Below are positions 1 to 11,906 of a DNA stretch of 64,000 bases, in pieces. Within the stretch, counting starts at the first letter, position 1, and the number at the start of each line of letters is the position of its first letter. Source of the DNA: Weissella confusa (GTDB lineage Bacteria; Bacillota; Bacilli; Lactobacillales; Lactobacillaceae); assembly GCA_014332815.1 (NCBI GenBank), contig JACSZT010000009.1:180156-244155 (forward strand), in the 5' to 3' direction. Made by a program: the position numbers and the translations under genes. The notes beneath the pieces were generated by a model, which had not been told where the DNA came from, searched no databases, and saw only the letters and a program-made list of their open reading frames with translations.

Positions 1-1014
<1,014 letters not shown>

Positions 1015-1016
<2 letters not shown>

Positions 1017-1410
1017 TGAACTGTAATTGGATCAGCGTCGGGCTCTTCTCCAAAAACAATTGATTGTTGGTCGAAGTAGAGATGACGAGATTCGTTTTCG
1101 CCGAATTCAGTTGGCAAATCAAACACTTCACGGTAAAAGCGAACCGCACGAGCAACATTTTTGCTTGGAATGCGAAGTGGGGTAAACTTACGAACGCGCA
1201 TTTAAAAAACTTGAAAAGGAGAGTTGAACGGCATGTTCACTCTCCTTTTATGTTACTTGTTGGCAATTACTTCAATGTGATTGCCCTCAAAATCGTCGAG
1301 ATGGAAGATGATGTGGCGACCATCTTCTGACTCGGTTGCTGGCTTAGCTTGTGTGACGTAGTAGTTAATGAAGTGGTTTTCGACCGTTTCCTTGTGATCA
1401 CGAACGGTTA
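1015..1410 (-). CDS. VOC (glyoxalase-like) family protein (shuffled)
   Basis: Pieces on the - strand: start at 1201 down to 1015, then 1410 down to 1253; 114 residues. The N-terminus (RKFTPLRIPSKNVARAV) and the C-terminal FHLDDFEGNHIEVIA pattern are typical of single vicinal-oxygen-chelate domains, including a glutamate near the end as metal ligand. Substrate unknown. Convergent with the XRE regulator; the two share the hairpin at 1214-1250. Confidence 0.75.
1214..1250. terminator. Bidirectional terminator
   Basis: Perfect inverted repeat (aaaggagagttgaac / gttcactctccttt) with A-run on the left and T-run on the right. It lies between the convergent XRE regulator and VOC gene in restored order. 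Confidence 0.85.
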
Positions 1411-2402
1411 CATTGGATGGCTAACCAAGCTAAGAGTGCGATGAGCTTTGCTTGGTGGGCGACTGTCGTTAGCCAGTTGGAGAACCACGAGTGGGAGGCA
1501 GTGAAGCAACAAGTTGCAAACGCTGCGGCCATTGGCATGACTGATATGGCTGATTTAGCCGAAGAGTTGGTAACCGTTTGGTATCAACGCGCTGAAAATA
1601 GGTAAAAACGCGAAATGGACGTGGCACTTTTGTATCCAGTGATTGCGGAAGTTGAGCAAAAGGATGCTTTCAACTATTTGTCAGTTATTTGGCAAAAGGC
1701 TTGGCCTCACGGTACGATGGAACGCTTAAACGCGACGACGGCTCGTTATTTAATTGAACTGCTTAAGGCAGACGAATTTGATTTAGAGACATTTAAACAG
1801 GTAGCTGCAAACCGTAAGCGTGATCCTGAGACAATTAAGGAAGTTAGTCGACGTAGCTACCAACTATTCCGCAACACCATGGCGCGCGGCTTCTTGCGCG
1901 TGGCGAGTTTGGCGGATGTGCTTCACGCACGATTGATTCCTGATGAGCATGCACAGATTGCCCAACAGATTTTGATTGATTCATTTGAAGCCGTTAAGAT
2001 TTGGCACATTCCTGTCCGGGAATTGGCGAACATCGGTATTAGCCGAAACCGTTACTACCGTTATTTGAATGAAGAAAACGATTTGCCTGCTGAAGGGTTC
2101 ATTTCGTTGATGAGTCATTTGCTTTTGACGGGTGCCGAGATTAATACAGAATTGGTTAACGGGCAAGATACAGTTGAAGGATTGATGTATGAGTTGCTAG
2201 ACCACGAACTGTTCGGGCTTTTTTACTGAAAGAAAAGTAAGCATTTTTTGTTGAACGTATGTTCCGTGGGTGGTACACTCAAACATGAGCGTACGGGCAC
2301 GATTGTGCAGAGAAATAATTATATAGAGAGATTTGTTTAGAAGGTAAAACGAATGAGCTTAATTAATCGTGAACGAATAAATGAAATTCGACAGGCAAAT
2401 TA
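1411..2402 (+). CDS. XRE/Rgg-like regulator with TPR-type C-terminus (shuffled)
   Basis: Pieces: ATG 2353-2400, 2005-2202, 1807-2004, 1609-1806, 1411-1605; 278 residues. The N-terminus has an atypical helix-turn-helix (ANIGISRNRYYRYLN), followed by about 200 residues of helical repeats, the layout and length of Rgg/PlcR-type peptide-responsive regulators. It is monocistronic, with its own promoter region upstream of 2353 and the hairpin at 1214 behind it. Which genes it controls and whether it binds a peptide cannot be read from the sequence. In the window it appears as two unrelated ORFs because of a junction at 1609. Confidence 0.75.
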
Positions 2403-4578
2403 AGCACGGTGATTTGCTTGCCACGATGGATATCGAAGCGGTTAAGGCAGCGGGTAAGCTTGCCACAACAATGGTTATCTTCATGAGCTTGGCTGAAAAT
2501 GCTGAAGTTAAGGTAGATGACGAGGATATCTTTGATGGTATCGGCGGCAACTATGTTGGACGCGTTATCTTTTAATCACATATAATTAAGGAAGCTCGAG
2601 ATGGTTTCGCTATCGAACCATCTGATAACAACATTACTGCGCCATTGGATGCTGAAGTAACAATGGTTGCACCAACGAAGCACGCCATCGGTTTGCGTAC
2701 TGAGAGTGGTTTGGAAGTGTTGGTTCACATGGGAATCAACACCGTTGAAATGAACGGAGAACCATTTGACGTGAAGGTATCAGTTGGCGATAAGGTATTC
2801 GTCGCTGATAACGTTGAAAAGATTTACAACGGTGAAATTTCTTCTAAGTTGGAGAATCCGTTGTCTGCTAAAGAAGCAAAGCCGGTTGATGATACACCAG
2901 CTGGTAAGGAAGAAAACTTCTTTGCGGTTGCTAACGGATCATTGCTTCACCTTGAGCACGTTCAAGATGAGACGTTTGCTTCAAAGATGATGGGTGTTTG
3001 GTCAGCACTTGGTGGGGATGCCTCAGCTAAGGAAAACTTGACGTACCTTTACAACTGCACGACCCGTTTGCGTTACAAGATGACGGATACGTCATTAGCT
3101 GACGTTGACGCTTTGAAGAAGACACCTGGTGTTATGGGTGTTAATGTTTTGGATGATCACCAAATTCACATTGTTATCGGTCCGGATGTACACAAGCCAT
3201 ACATGTTGCTTGTTCAAGGTCTTGTATTTGCTGTTTTGTACTATGCAATCTTTACGTTTGCGATTAAGAATTTTAACTTGATGACGCCTGGTCGTGACCC
3301 TAAGGATGACGACGATGCGGCTAACAACGTGCAAGTCGGTAAGGCTGCGACGGTTGGTGGCGAAGACAAGTATCTTCGCACAGCTCGTATGATTGCTGCC
3401 TTCTTCACTGGTGTAACGGAACCATTGGAATTCTCATTCATGTTCGTAGCATGGCCTTTGTATGTTATCCACGCTATTTTGATGGGATTGTCATTGGCAA
3501 TTGCAGCCTTCTTCCACTGGACGTCAGGATTTACGTTCTCAGGTGGATTGGTTGACTACGTTTTGAGTTTCTCAATGCCTTTGGCTAATTTCTGGTTTAA
3601 CATTGCTGGTATTAATGATATCGGAAATTACTGGGCATCAACTGGTACGAAGGGTATCACGGGTATGTATCAAGCTGGATTCTTCCCAGTTATGATGTTC
3701 GGATTGCCTGCCGGTGCATTTGCGATTTACCGTCAAGCTCGCCCAGCGCAAAAGAAGCGTGTTGGATCATTGATGTTGGCTGCTGGACGTTCAGTGCCTA
3801 TCATTTCTGCGGTGGCGATGTTGGTCATCTCAGTTGCACTGTTGTTTGTGTGGCCACCAGTTTACACAGGTTTGGTAACGTTTGCTAAGTTCATCTCAGG
3901 ACTTGGTTGGGTTGGTGCCGGTTTGTATGGATTCTTCAACCGTATGTTGATTCCAACGGGATTGCACCACGCGTTGAACTCTGTCTTGCCAGTATTCTTG
4001 TTGGCACCTGCACAAATTGCTACGTTGACGAATGTGAAAGTCGCCCACGTTAATCCAGCGTTTGAAGCGTTGGTTAATAACAACGTCTTGCTTGGAATCG
4101 TAGCTGGACTAGTTGCCGCTGCTTTGTACAACCGCTTTAGTGAAGTTCGCTTGCCAACAGCGCTTGCGTTCTTTAGTGGAAACGCTTTGTTGGTTGGTAT
4201 TGGAAACTGGATTATGCGCATTGATGGTACAGTCGCCCAATCGATTGGAAACTTTTTAGCGATTGCCGGTAACGGTGTCTTGGGCCAATTGGCATTGTTG
4301 TTTGCTGTCGGTCTTGCGCTTGGTATGGTGCAAAAGAAGGAAGCCGGCGCCGTGGCCTTGGCTGCGGTTGTGGCATATGAGTTAAGAAAAAGGTCTATAC
4401 CAACTATTGCGTGGTATAGACCTTTTTAGCATTGTCAAAATAGGGCATAAGCGTAAAATAGATAACATTGGTATACAAAATATCTTTAGGATTTATAAGT
4501 AGGGGATTTACAAATGAAGGACTATCTACAACGAATGGGTCGTTCATTGATGTTGCCTGTTTCAGTTTTGCCAGCTGC
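2401..4578 (+). CDS. PTS glucose/N-acetylglucosamine-family IICBA protein (shuffled)
   Basis: Pieces: ATG 4514-4578, nine whole blocks from 4183-4380 down to 2599-2796, then 2401-2575; 673 residues. Domain order after restoration is IIC (about 10 membrane segments, motifs GLHHALNSVFWF and TGVTEPLEFSF), IIB with the phosphocysteine motif CTTRLR, then IIA with the active histidine in VHMGINTVEMNG and the APTKHAIGL segment. It phosphorylates a sugar during import at the membrane, using phosphate from HPr. IIC resembles NagE/PtsG proteins, but the exact sugar is not certain. The IIA domain is followed by an unusual tail ending NYVGRVIF. Monocistronic between degV and the XRE regulator. Confidence 0.88.
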
Positions 4579-5568
4579 TTAGTGTTGACTACAAGATTCG
4601 TGCCACGATTGTGGATGGTAACAATCCTGTTTTAGCTGATCAATGGGCAGCTGATTTAGCTGAATTATTCCCGGATGTTGTTGTTGAACGTAGCATCATC
4701 GGACCTTATATTGGTGTTCACACTGGTGAAAAGGCAATGGGTCTTATCTGGGCACGAGACTACAAAACATTGGAAATGGTGTTGTTTGCCGTTGATGAAA
4801 TTCGTCATTTGCAACGCACCGGTCGCATCTCTGGTGGGCAAGCAACGTTAGGTTCATTGCTTAACATTAAGCCATTGCTAACGTTTGAAGACACAAAGAT
4901 TATTGCTATTGGTAAAGAGCGGGCTATGAAGCGTGCTTGGAAGAAGATTGAAGCTGACTTTCAGGCGGTTCACGTATCAGGAATTTCAGGTGCATTCTCA
5001 TCACTTGAATCATTGGCTGGTACGGTCGAGAACATTAAGGTGCATGTGTGGGATTCACAAATTGCAGCTAGTGGGGCAGGCAATCAAGCTAAGTTGGCGG
5101 CTGAAATGGTTGCTGCTGGCAAGGACGTCCAAACTATCTTGGCTCGCTTGGAAGAGCTACGTGCCACAACAAGAATCAATGATCCTATTATGATGGGTGA
5201 GCAAGTTTTTCGTGAAAATGAGAGCTGGGCATCACAAGAGGAGTTCTACACATTTCAACGAACAGCTGAACCGGCTTTGACGACATCACAACCCGAAATC
5301 GGGGCGTTCATGACGAAGTTTGATGAATTGGCTGAGGCAGGTTACACGGACGTAATCGTTATCGTGTTGTTGTTTTGGCATTTGCAGGTGGTGTACCAGT
5401 ATTGTTGGTTGGTTTTTGGTTAGGGTCGCTATTCTAACCGTTTCGTGTTAAATTGATACACGACATATACAATTTTTGGAGTTGGATATATTATGAGTAA
5501 GATTGCAGTTTTAGTTGATAGTTCTAGTTACATTGCGCCAGCTGATTTGGCAGCATTGAACATCTATC
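4381..5568 (+). CDS. degV: DegV family fatty-acid-binding protein (shuffled)
   Basis: Pieces: ATG 5493-5568, 5173-5370, 4975-5172, 4777-4974, 4579-4776, 4381-4385; 290 residues, the usual DegV length. It opens with the DegV signature (KIAVLVDSSSYI) and has the second conserved segment SGISGAF and the C-terminal IGVHTGEKAMG. Family members bind fatty acids and act as FakB partners of the fatty acid kinase FakA; which fatty acid is bound is unknown. It lies behind the fluC pair with its own RBS (ttggagttgg) and ends at a strong hairpin. Confidence 0.87.
4387..4428 (+). terminator. Terminator behind degV
   Basis: Hairpin aggtctatacca / tggtatagacct followed by a T-run. In restored order it lies directly after the degV stop codon (4383-4385). 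Confidence 0.9.
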
Positions 5569-5964
5569 GGCTTGGATGGTGATGGTTATTAATTTAACAG
5601 CGGCCTTCTTAATTGGTATTTTGTTCGGTATGCATTTGCTAGTTTTGCAGAATACATTTTGGGCGACGGGAATCATGGGTGGTTATTCTACTTTTTCAAC
5701 CCCAATCGTTGAATTAGCTAATGGCTTACCTAATCAATCAGAACGTACCCGTGTCTTGCTGAAAACATGGCTAATTGGCTTTGTCTATATTGTCTTAAGT
5801 ATTGTCGGCGGTGTATTAGTTGTGTATGCTGGCCGTGCACTAGCTGAAAAGGTGGTGGCTTAAATGTTAATTCAAGTTGGCTTAGCAGGTTTAGGGGCTG
5901 TTATCGGATCGATGGGACGCTTTTCATTATTGGAAATTGCACCGAAAGTTTTCGGGACAGCTAG
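5371..5964 (+). CDS. fluC: Fluoride channel FluC, second copy (shuffled)
   Basis: Pieces: ATG 5864-5964, 5569-5766, 5371-5437; 121 residues. Four membrane segments, the family motif NLTAAFLIG and the GGYSTFSTP segment that lines the fluoride path. FluC (CrcB) channels are dual-topology dimers exporting fluoride. Many Gram-positive bacteria carry two adjacent genes whose products form a heterodimer, and this gene begins immediately after the stop of the first copy (5861-5863). Ends in the 5371 block, followed by the degV leader. Confidence 0.88.
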
Positions 5965-6360
5965 ACTACTTATTCAAGTACCTGATTTTCCATTATCAAC
6001 GTTGGTCATCAATTTAACGGGCACTTTCTTATCAGCGTTTCTGGTTGTGGTATGGTCTAAGAAAATCACTTTGGCGCAACCGGTTGCTGATTTTATCATG
6101 GTTGGAGTGCTGGGTGCTTATACCACGTATTCAACGGCTATATTAGATATGGTTAAACATGGGCCAATGGCGATTTCATCTTACAAGTTGGGGATGAATT
6201 GTCATTGCTAACTGACGAGGCACAGTTCAAACAAGTTTGGACCGTTATGCAAGATTTGAATAAGGAAACGGAGCAACAAAATGGATAAGTTATTTTGGCA
6301 ACGTTTGGTAGCTGTAGGAGTTGGTGGCTTTTTTGGTGGCGGACTGCGAGAGCTAGTCGC
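5767..6360 (+). CDS. fluC: Fluoride channel FluC, first copy (shuffled)
   Basis: Pieces: ATG 6281-6360, 5965-6162, 5767-5863; 124 residues. Contains the N-terminal GGFFGGGLREL, NLTGTFLSAF and GAYTTYSTAI motifs expected of FluC. The start codon overlaps the last codons of clcA (stop 6286-6288), so clcA and both fluC genes form one translationally coupled unit. The apparent protein at 5576-5863 in the window joins the middle of copy two to the end of copy one. Confidence 0.88.
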
Positions 6361-7946
6361 GGTGGTGAACCAATTTATGAGTCATTGTTGGCTCGCTTGC
6401 GTTTGCCAGATCAATTATCAGCATTGCGTGGTCGTTTAGAAGAAATGACGTTCGTTGTGGCGCCTGGTAGTGCGTTGGAAGATGCAGAAGTGCGTCAACT
6501 GCAATTGCCACGCGGTGTTTTGATTCAACGCATTCGTCGTGGTAGTGAAGAACACTTGCTGCTTGTTTATTTTGGATTGCTTGCACCAGTCAATGTGATG
6601 AATATGATGATTGTCGGGATGGCTGGTTATTTCGCAAGTATTTCAAAAGCCCCATTTACAGCTATCGTGTTGATTGCTGAAATGGTGGGGTCGATGACCC
6701 ACCTGGTTGCCATGGCAATTGTAGCGTTGATTGCTTATCTAGTGGTCGACTTCTTGCGGGCACCGCAAGCCCTTGGTGGTGGGGCGAGCTTGATTTTGCA
6801 TGACGCTAACTTTGTGCCGACGATTAGTGTCTTGGTTGGTCTAATTATTTTGCGCTTTGTGTACTCAACCATTGCGTTTGGTTCAGGGGTGCCGGGTGGT
6901 ATCTTCTTACCAATTCTAACGTTGGGAGCGTTGTCAGGTGCTTTGTTTGGTGCTATAAGTATGACGAATTTGCATAACTTGCCGTTAGTTGATTATGCCT
7001 GGTTACCAGTATTGGGTATTTTGTTGGGCTTGTTTGGTTACGCTTATCAGCGTGCAACCTTGTGGGCACCAAACATGTTTCGTTGGTTAAAGTGGCTACC
7101 ACGCCATTACCACTTTATTGTTGTGTTCCTGTTATTGATTCCAGTTGGTATCGCACGTAACAACAAGTTAATGATTGCGATGGGTGCGGCGGCTGGTTTG
7201 TCAGCTGCATTTGGTGCGCCGGTCGCTGGTACATTGTTTGTACTTGAAGAGGTTTATCGCACGTTCTCAATGCTGGTATGGCTTGGTGCGTTGACGAGTG
7301 CCGTTGTTGCGGACATGGTATCAGTTAATGTTTTTGGCTTAACACCAGTGATTAACGGGTCTGGTATTCCACAGGTTGAAGGACAGTTAGCTGGACAGAT
7401 GACGGTTAATCCGTTTTCTGTGCTGTGGCGTAAATTTACGGCTGGACTATTAACAATTGGTTCAGGTGCCATGCTTGGTCGCGAAGGCCCATCAATTCAA
7501 CTGGGGGCCGCGGTCGCCCAATTATATGGTGAGAAGCGTGGTTTTGATCCCGTAGTGGTCGGCATTCTGGTTGGTATCGTCGTCAGTACATTTCGTTGGT
7601 TGGTTGAGCTGATTCTAGATCAGTGGCGCTATGTCTATCATCAACTTGTTGTTTCACCAGATAAGGGGTTCTGGTTGGCCGGCACAATAATTGCCATGAT
7701 TCTATTTACATTCATTGTTGGCCAAATCATTAAGGGTGACCCTAACCGGTGCCTGATTTGTTGGGTTACTTTAATCGTTATTAACATAAGCATAAGCGAG
7801 GGCAGCATTTCGGTGTTGCCCTCTTTTTTGATCACAGACATATTCACCCCATCGCGGGGACAAAAGTGGTAAATTAAAAGGTGAGTTTTTTTACGGAGGT
7901 GTGAGATGAAAATTGATCGGACACGCTTGCTAACAGTTGGTCGAGG
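6163..7946 (+). CDS. clcA: ClC-family chloride channel/antiporter with C-terminal TrkA-C domain (shuffled)
   Basis: Pieces: ATG 7906-7944, seven whole blocks from 7549-7746 down to 6361-6558, then 6163-6288; 516 residues. Restored order gives the selectivity motif GSGIPQV, the gating-glutamate motif GREGPSIQLG and the third filter segment GSGVPGGIFLP, followed by a soluble C-terminal TrkA-C type domain. The serine in GSGIP is the canonical chloride form rather than the fluoride-selective CLC-F form. Position upstream of two fluC genes suggests a halide-handling operon (inference). The start has a strong RBS (ggaggtg). Confidence 0.88.
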
Positions 7947-8738
7947 CACACAGCAGCTTTGGATCCGAAGACTAGTGAGCAATTGATGGCGGTCACCGAC
8001 GAACGCATTCGCGAAGATCATTTGACGGCCTTGATGATTACGCACCATTTGGAAGATGCGATTCAATATGGTAATCGTTTAATTATCATGTCGGCCGGGC
8101 AAATTTCATTGGATGTGTCCGGTGAAGAAAAACAACAATTGATTGGGTTGTCACGACGCTTGAAGGGACGCGGATTGACCAAGGAAAAGATGGCTGACTT
8201 TGCTAAGGTCGCTGCAACGATGGGAAATGGTTTGGATTCACGTCTGAATGTTGCGACGGGTGACTTGTCAGGTGGACAACGTCAAGCGCTATCGTTTTTG
8301 ATGGCCACGCGTTTGCGTCCAGAATTGTTGTTGCTCGATGCTGGTAAGTCGACGTTGTTCAATGTGATTGCCGGGTCACTTGCATTGACGAGCGGGCACA
8401 TTTACCTAGGTGATGAGGACGTGACGCGCTTGTCTGAAACCCAGCGCACGAAGTTTTTGGCACGTGTGTTCCAGGATCCAAAATTAGGAACGGCGCCTCG
8501 TATGACGGTTGCAGAAAATTTGTTGTTCGCGGAACGTCGCCACAGCTACGTAAGGTGTTGAAACTAGATAGCGTTTTGAAGAAGGGGGTTGCCTCACATG
8601 ACTAAGACAAGTTTACGATTAGAAAATGCCACGGTGGTGGTTAACCAAGGCACGCCTGAAGAAAAAACAATCTTGAATAATGTTTCGTTGACGTTGAACG
8701 AAGGCGATTTTGTCACAGTGCTGGGGTCTAACGGTGTA
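7747..8738 (+). CDS. trpZ: Tryptophan ABC transporter ATP-binding protein (shuffled)
   Basis: Pieces: ATG 8598-8736, 8341-8538, 8143-8340, 7945-8142, 7747-7784; 256 residues. The Walker A loop is rebuilt only by joining 8736 to 8341 (GSNG + AGKST). Signature motif LSGGQRQ and Walker B ELLLLD sit in the 8143 block, and the H-loop (ITHH) in the 7945 block. Start codon overlaps the trpY stop. Naming rests on the match of the three-gene set to the TrpXYZ type and on the T-box upstream. Ends at the hairpin at 7799. Confidence 0.82.
7799..7831 (+). terminator. Terminator of the trpXYZ operon
   Basis: Stem gagggcagcat / ttgccctc with T-run, just behind the restored trpZ stop (7782-7784) and before the clcA leader. 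Confidence 0.88.
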
Positions 8739-9728
8739 TCGTCGTCGCCTTGGCGTCAATCATCATTGGTGAGGTTGTGTTTACCGACCAAATGTCTTTG
8801 ACAGATCGTTTGGTAACGATTGTCATTGGCTCTGTACTGTACCGCTTTGTATTGGTTATCGTGCTTTACTTGGGCTTCAACGCAAACGATTTGAACTTGT
8901 TCAGCGCGGTGGTACTTGGTATTGCTTTGACATTAGCTATTTTCTTGCAAACGGAACTTGGTCAAGCGTTCATTGTGACGGGTGACAACCGTGCGATGGC
9001 GCGTTCACTTGGTGTTAACACAGATAACATGACGATTATGGGGTTGATGATTTCTAATGGTTTGATTGGCTTGGGTGGTGCATTGGTTGCTCAAAATAAC
9101 GGCTTTGCGGACGTTAACATGGGAATCGGTATCAAGGTGCCGATTTTGTTGGCTGGTATTTTGACAATGACGGCGGTTTACTCAATTAACCTGCGTATCA
9201 TGGGTCAGGCCAACCGTTCTTTGCTTGGAAAAGGGACGCTATTTTCAGCAGATTTCCTTGATTTCTTGCCTAAGAACTTCCCAACGGTGGTTGTTGGATT
9301 GGTCATTATTGTTGTCGTAACAGCAGCAACAACACTTGGAATTGGACTCTTTTTGACTTTCCGTATCTTGGACTTTCCTGATATGACAGTTGAAGGAACT
9401 TTTCCGTTAGGGGCTGCGACGGCCGTGACATTAATTTCAAACGGTATGAATCCTGGCTTGGCGAGTTTAATCGCAGCTGGTGCAGGTGCATTGGCAGGTT
9501 TGGTGACCGGTTTGATTTACACCAAGGGTCGAAGATTTTGAAGGGTGCCAACCCTAAGACGTTGCCAGTTGATTTTACAAAGACTGGTGAATTGGTTGTG
9601 AACAAGGCCCAACTTGAGAAGTTAGGGTTAACGATGCCAAAGGGCTACGATCACGCAAAGTTCGTGAAGTAAGGAGAACGGTATGAATATTTTAGTTTCA
9701 GCGATTGGGCAAGGGCTTTTGTGGGCCT
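8539..9728 (+). CDS. trpY: Tryptophan ABC transporter permease (shuffled)
   Basis: Pieces: ATG 9683-9726, 9331-9528, 9133-9330, 8935-9132, 8737-8934, 8539-8605; 300 residues. A branched-chain-type (BPD_transp_2 family) permease: FRILDFPDMTVEGTF is the typical N-terminal segment, followed by about eight hydrophobic helices. It lies 10 bp behind the trpX stop with RBS aaggag and overlaps trpZ. It forms the membrane channel of the importer. Confidence 0.85.
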
Positions 9729-10716
9729 TGAAAATCATAATGTCGATGCGGTCTTTGTGCCAACTGACAACACAATTGCTGGTGCTATGACGACATTGAT
9801 TAAGAATACAGACGCTGCCAAGGTGCCAGTGTTCCCAACGGTCGATACGATGGTTAAGGATGGTGGTGTCGCTGCCGAGTCAATCAACCAAAAAAACATT
9901 GGGGTCATGACTGGAAAGATGGTCCCACTCGAGGCACAATTGAAAATGATGACCGCGTTTTTGCCAGAGATGAAGACGTTGGGTGTTATCTACACATCAT
10001 CGGATGATTCAGCAACCACTGAAGCTCGCAAAATGATTGCATTGGCTGAAGAAGCAGGACTAAAGGTGAAGGCGTACTCTATCGCGTCATCAAATGACTT
10101 GAACCAAACGTCATTACAAATGGAGACGATGTCGACAAAGTTTGAGAATGAGGGTGCCGCGGTTTCAGTTGGAATTGCAACACCAGCAGCTGTTGCGTTG
10201 GCAAACACAATTAATGACAAGCCAGTAGTTTTCTCAGCATCAACGAATCCGTTGAGTGCCAAGTTGGTGAAGAGTTATAACAAGCCGGGGGGTAACGTCA
10301 CTGGGGTTTCTGATCAGGCGTCAGCAGGGGTCCAAGAATCAATCGCGGAACACAAAGCAGCTAAAGTTCCAACAGTGGGTGTGTTGCAATTTATGTCACA
10401 CCCGGCGTTGGATGCGATTAATAAGGGTATCAAAGAGGGCTTAGCAGATAGTGGTTACACAGTGGGGAAGGACGTCAAAATTGATTTCCAAAATGCACAG
10501 GGTGATCAATCTAATTTGCGTAAGTATTGAGTCTGTGCCGACTGATTTCCGTTAACGAAAGGTCTGCACGGGTTACCGCGCAGGCCTTTCTTTTTACCGC
10601 GAAAGGGGCACGCAAGGTGACTCTTTCGCGGTTTTTATTTTGCAATTATTTACGGGGTAAAGGTTATGAACAAGAAAGTATTGACTGCTGTCGGCTTACT
10701 AGCTGCAGTACTTGTT
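9529..10716 (+). CDS. trpX: Tryptophan ABC transporter substrate-binding protein (shuffled)
   Basis: Pieces: ATG 10666-10716, 10321-10518, 10123-10320, 9925-10122, 9727-9924, 9529-9672; 328 residues. An N-terminal signal (MNKKVLTAVGLLAAVL) is followed by the ABC_sub_bind fold (VPTVGVLQFMSHPALD, VFSASTNPLSAKLV). Extracellular binding lipoprotein or secreted protein that delivers substrate to TrpY/TrpZ. Tryptophan specificity is inferred from the T-box directly upstream and from the known TrpX family, not from binding residues. Confidence 0.83.
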
Positions 10717-10914
10717 GAGTGATGGAAGATGATGATTACAACATTGGCCTAGATTAGGTTGCATTACAAAAATTAAAATGTTATCATAATTTTCAAGATG
10801 AAACGTTAGGTGGAAACAGTTATGTTTAAGACGACAGTACAATTGAATGGTTGGTGGCGCAGCTAACGCGTCCGAACTGTGGTTGAAGCAGATTCGGTAC
10901 GTGCTCTTTTGGAG
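10519..10914 (+). promoter_or_regulatory. T-box riboswitch upstream of trpXYZ (shuffled)
   Basis: In restored order the leader runs from about 10,760 to 10,914 and continues at 10,519-10,650. The T-box-like sequence gggttaccgcg (10,573-10,583) sits in a terminator/antiterminator hairpin (aaaggtctgc / gcaggccttt, T-run). A second hairpin (accgcgaaag / ctttcgcggt, T-run, 10,596-10,636) follows. Upstream, 10,821-10,870 contains several TGG triplets in a likely stem I region. T-boxes bind uncharged tRNA; tryptophan is proposed from the genes downstream. Which TGG is the specifier cannot be decided by eye. Confidence 0.72.
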
Positions 10915-11906
10915 TGATTGGTTGGACGGAATCGGTACTAACGTTCTTGCGTTACAACGCGAACAAGGCGTTGATGAACCTTGGTCAAGATCCACTGTTC
11001 CCTGATGGGGCTGAGGATGTTAACCCAATCGTCATGAATGGTATCTCAACGACAACTTCTAACCACGACTTCTTCTCACAAGTTGGAAATGGTTACCGTT
11101 TGGGTCAAGTTGTGTTGAACAACGTTGCTGAAATCATCAAGTTGATTCTTCGCGATGAATCAGTTCACGGAACTTACATTGGTTACAAGTTCCAATTAGG
11201 CTTCAATGAGTTGCCTGAAGATAAGCAAGAAGAAATGAAGATGTGGATGTATGACTTGTTGTTGGATTTGTACAACAACGAAGAAAACTACACGAAGCAT
11301 CTATACGATGTGTTGAACACGCCAGCAGAAATTGAAGAAATTTTCGATTGGACAAATACCAACGAATTTTTGCAATACAAGGCACAACGCATTAACCAGA
11401 TTTATCAAACTGGGGATGACCTACAAAAGAAGGTGGCGTCTGTATTTTTGGAAACGTTCCTGTTCTACTCAGGGTTCTACACGCCACTTTGGTACCTAGG
11501 CCACAACAGGCGTAAAATGGCTGAAAACGAACACTACTTGGTCGGGCACGTATTTGGTGGCTTGACCTTGCTGGATACGCTGCAATCACAAGATGGTATG
11601 GCATCATTGAAGAAGTCTGTTCGTACGCAACACGAAGAAGCCGTATTGAACAATATCGAGTTCATGGAATCTGTTCACGCGAAGTCATACTCATCAATTT
11701 TCGAAACTAGCTCGGAAAACGGTCAGTGAGTGAATAAATTCCTGGCCGTTTTCGTATGAAGGGGAGAACCGCGAATGACTGAAGGATATGTTGCAATCAA
11801 CTGGAATAATGTTGAGGACGCAATCGACAAGGCAACTTGGGAAAAGTTGACCGAACAATTTTGGCTAGACACACGTATTCCATTGTCAAATGACTTGGAT
11901 GACTCG
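10717..11906 (+). CDS. nrdF: Class Ib ribonucleotide reductase beta subunit (shuffled)
   Basis: Pieces: ATG 11775-11904, 11509-11706, 11311-11508, 11113-11310, 10915-11112, 10717-10757; 320 residues. Supplies the dimanganese-tyrosyl radical for ribonucleotide reduction by NrdE in the cytosol. Conserved segments include EAVLNNIEFMESVHAKSYS, EIIKLILRDESVHGTYIGYK and the C-terminal NGISTTTSNHDFFSQVGNGY. The tail MEDDDYNIG is the NrdE-docking end. Restored sequence order matches the family perfectly, while the window order is exactly back to front. Confidence 0.93.
11715..11753 (+). terminator. Hairpin in the nrdE-nrdF spacer
   Basis: Stem acggtcag / cctggccgt with A-run and T-run, just upstream of the nrdF RBS (gggga) and start at 11,775. 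Could attenuate or separate transcription between nrdE and nrdF. Confidence 0.6.
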
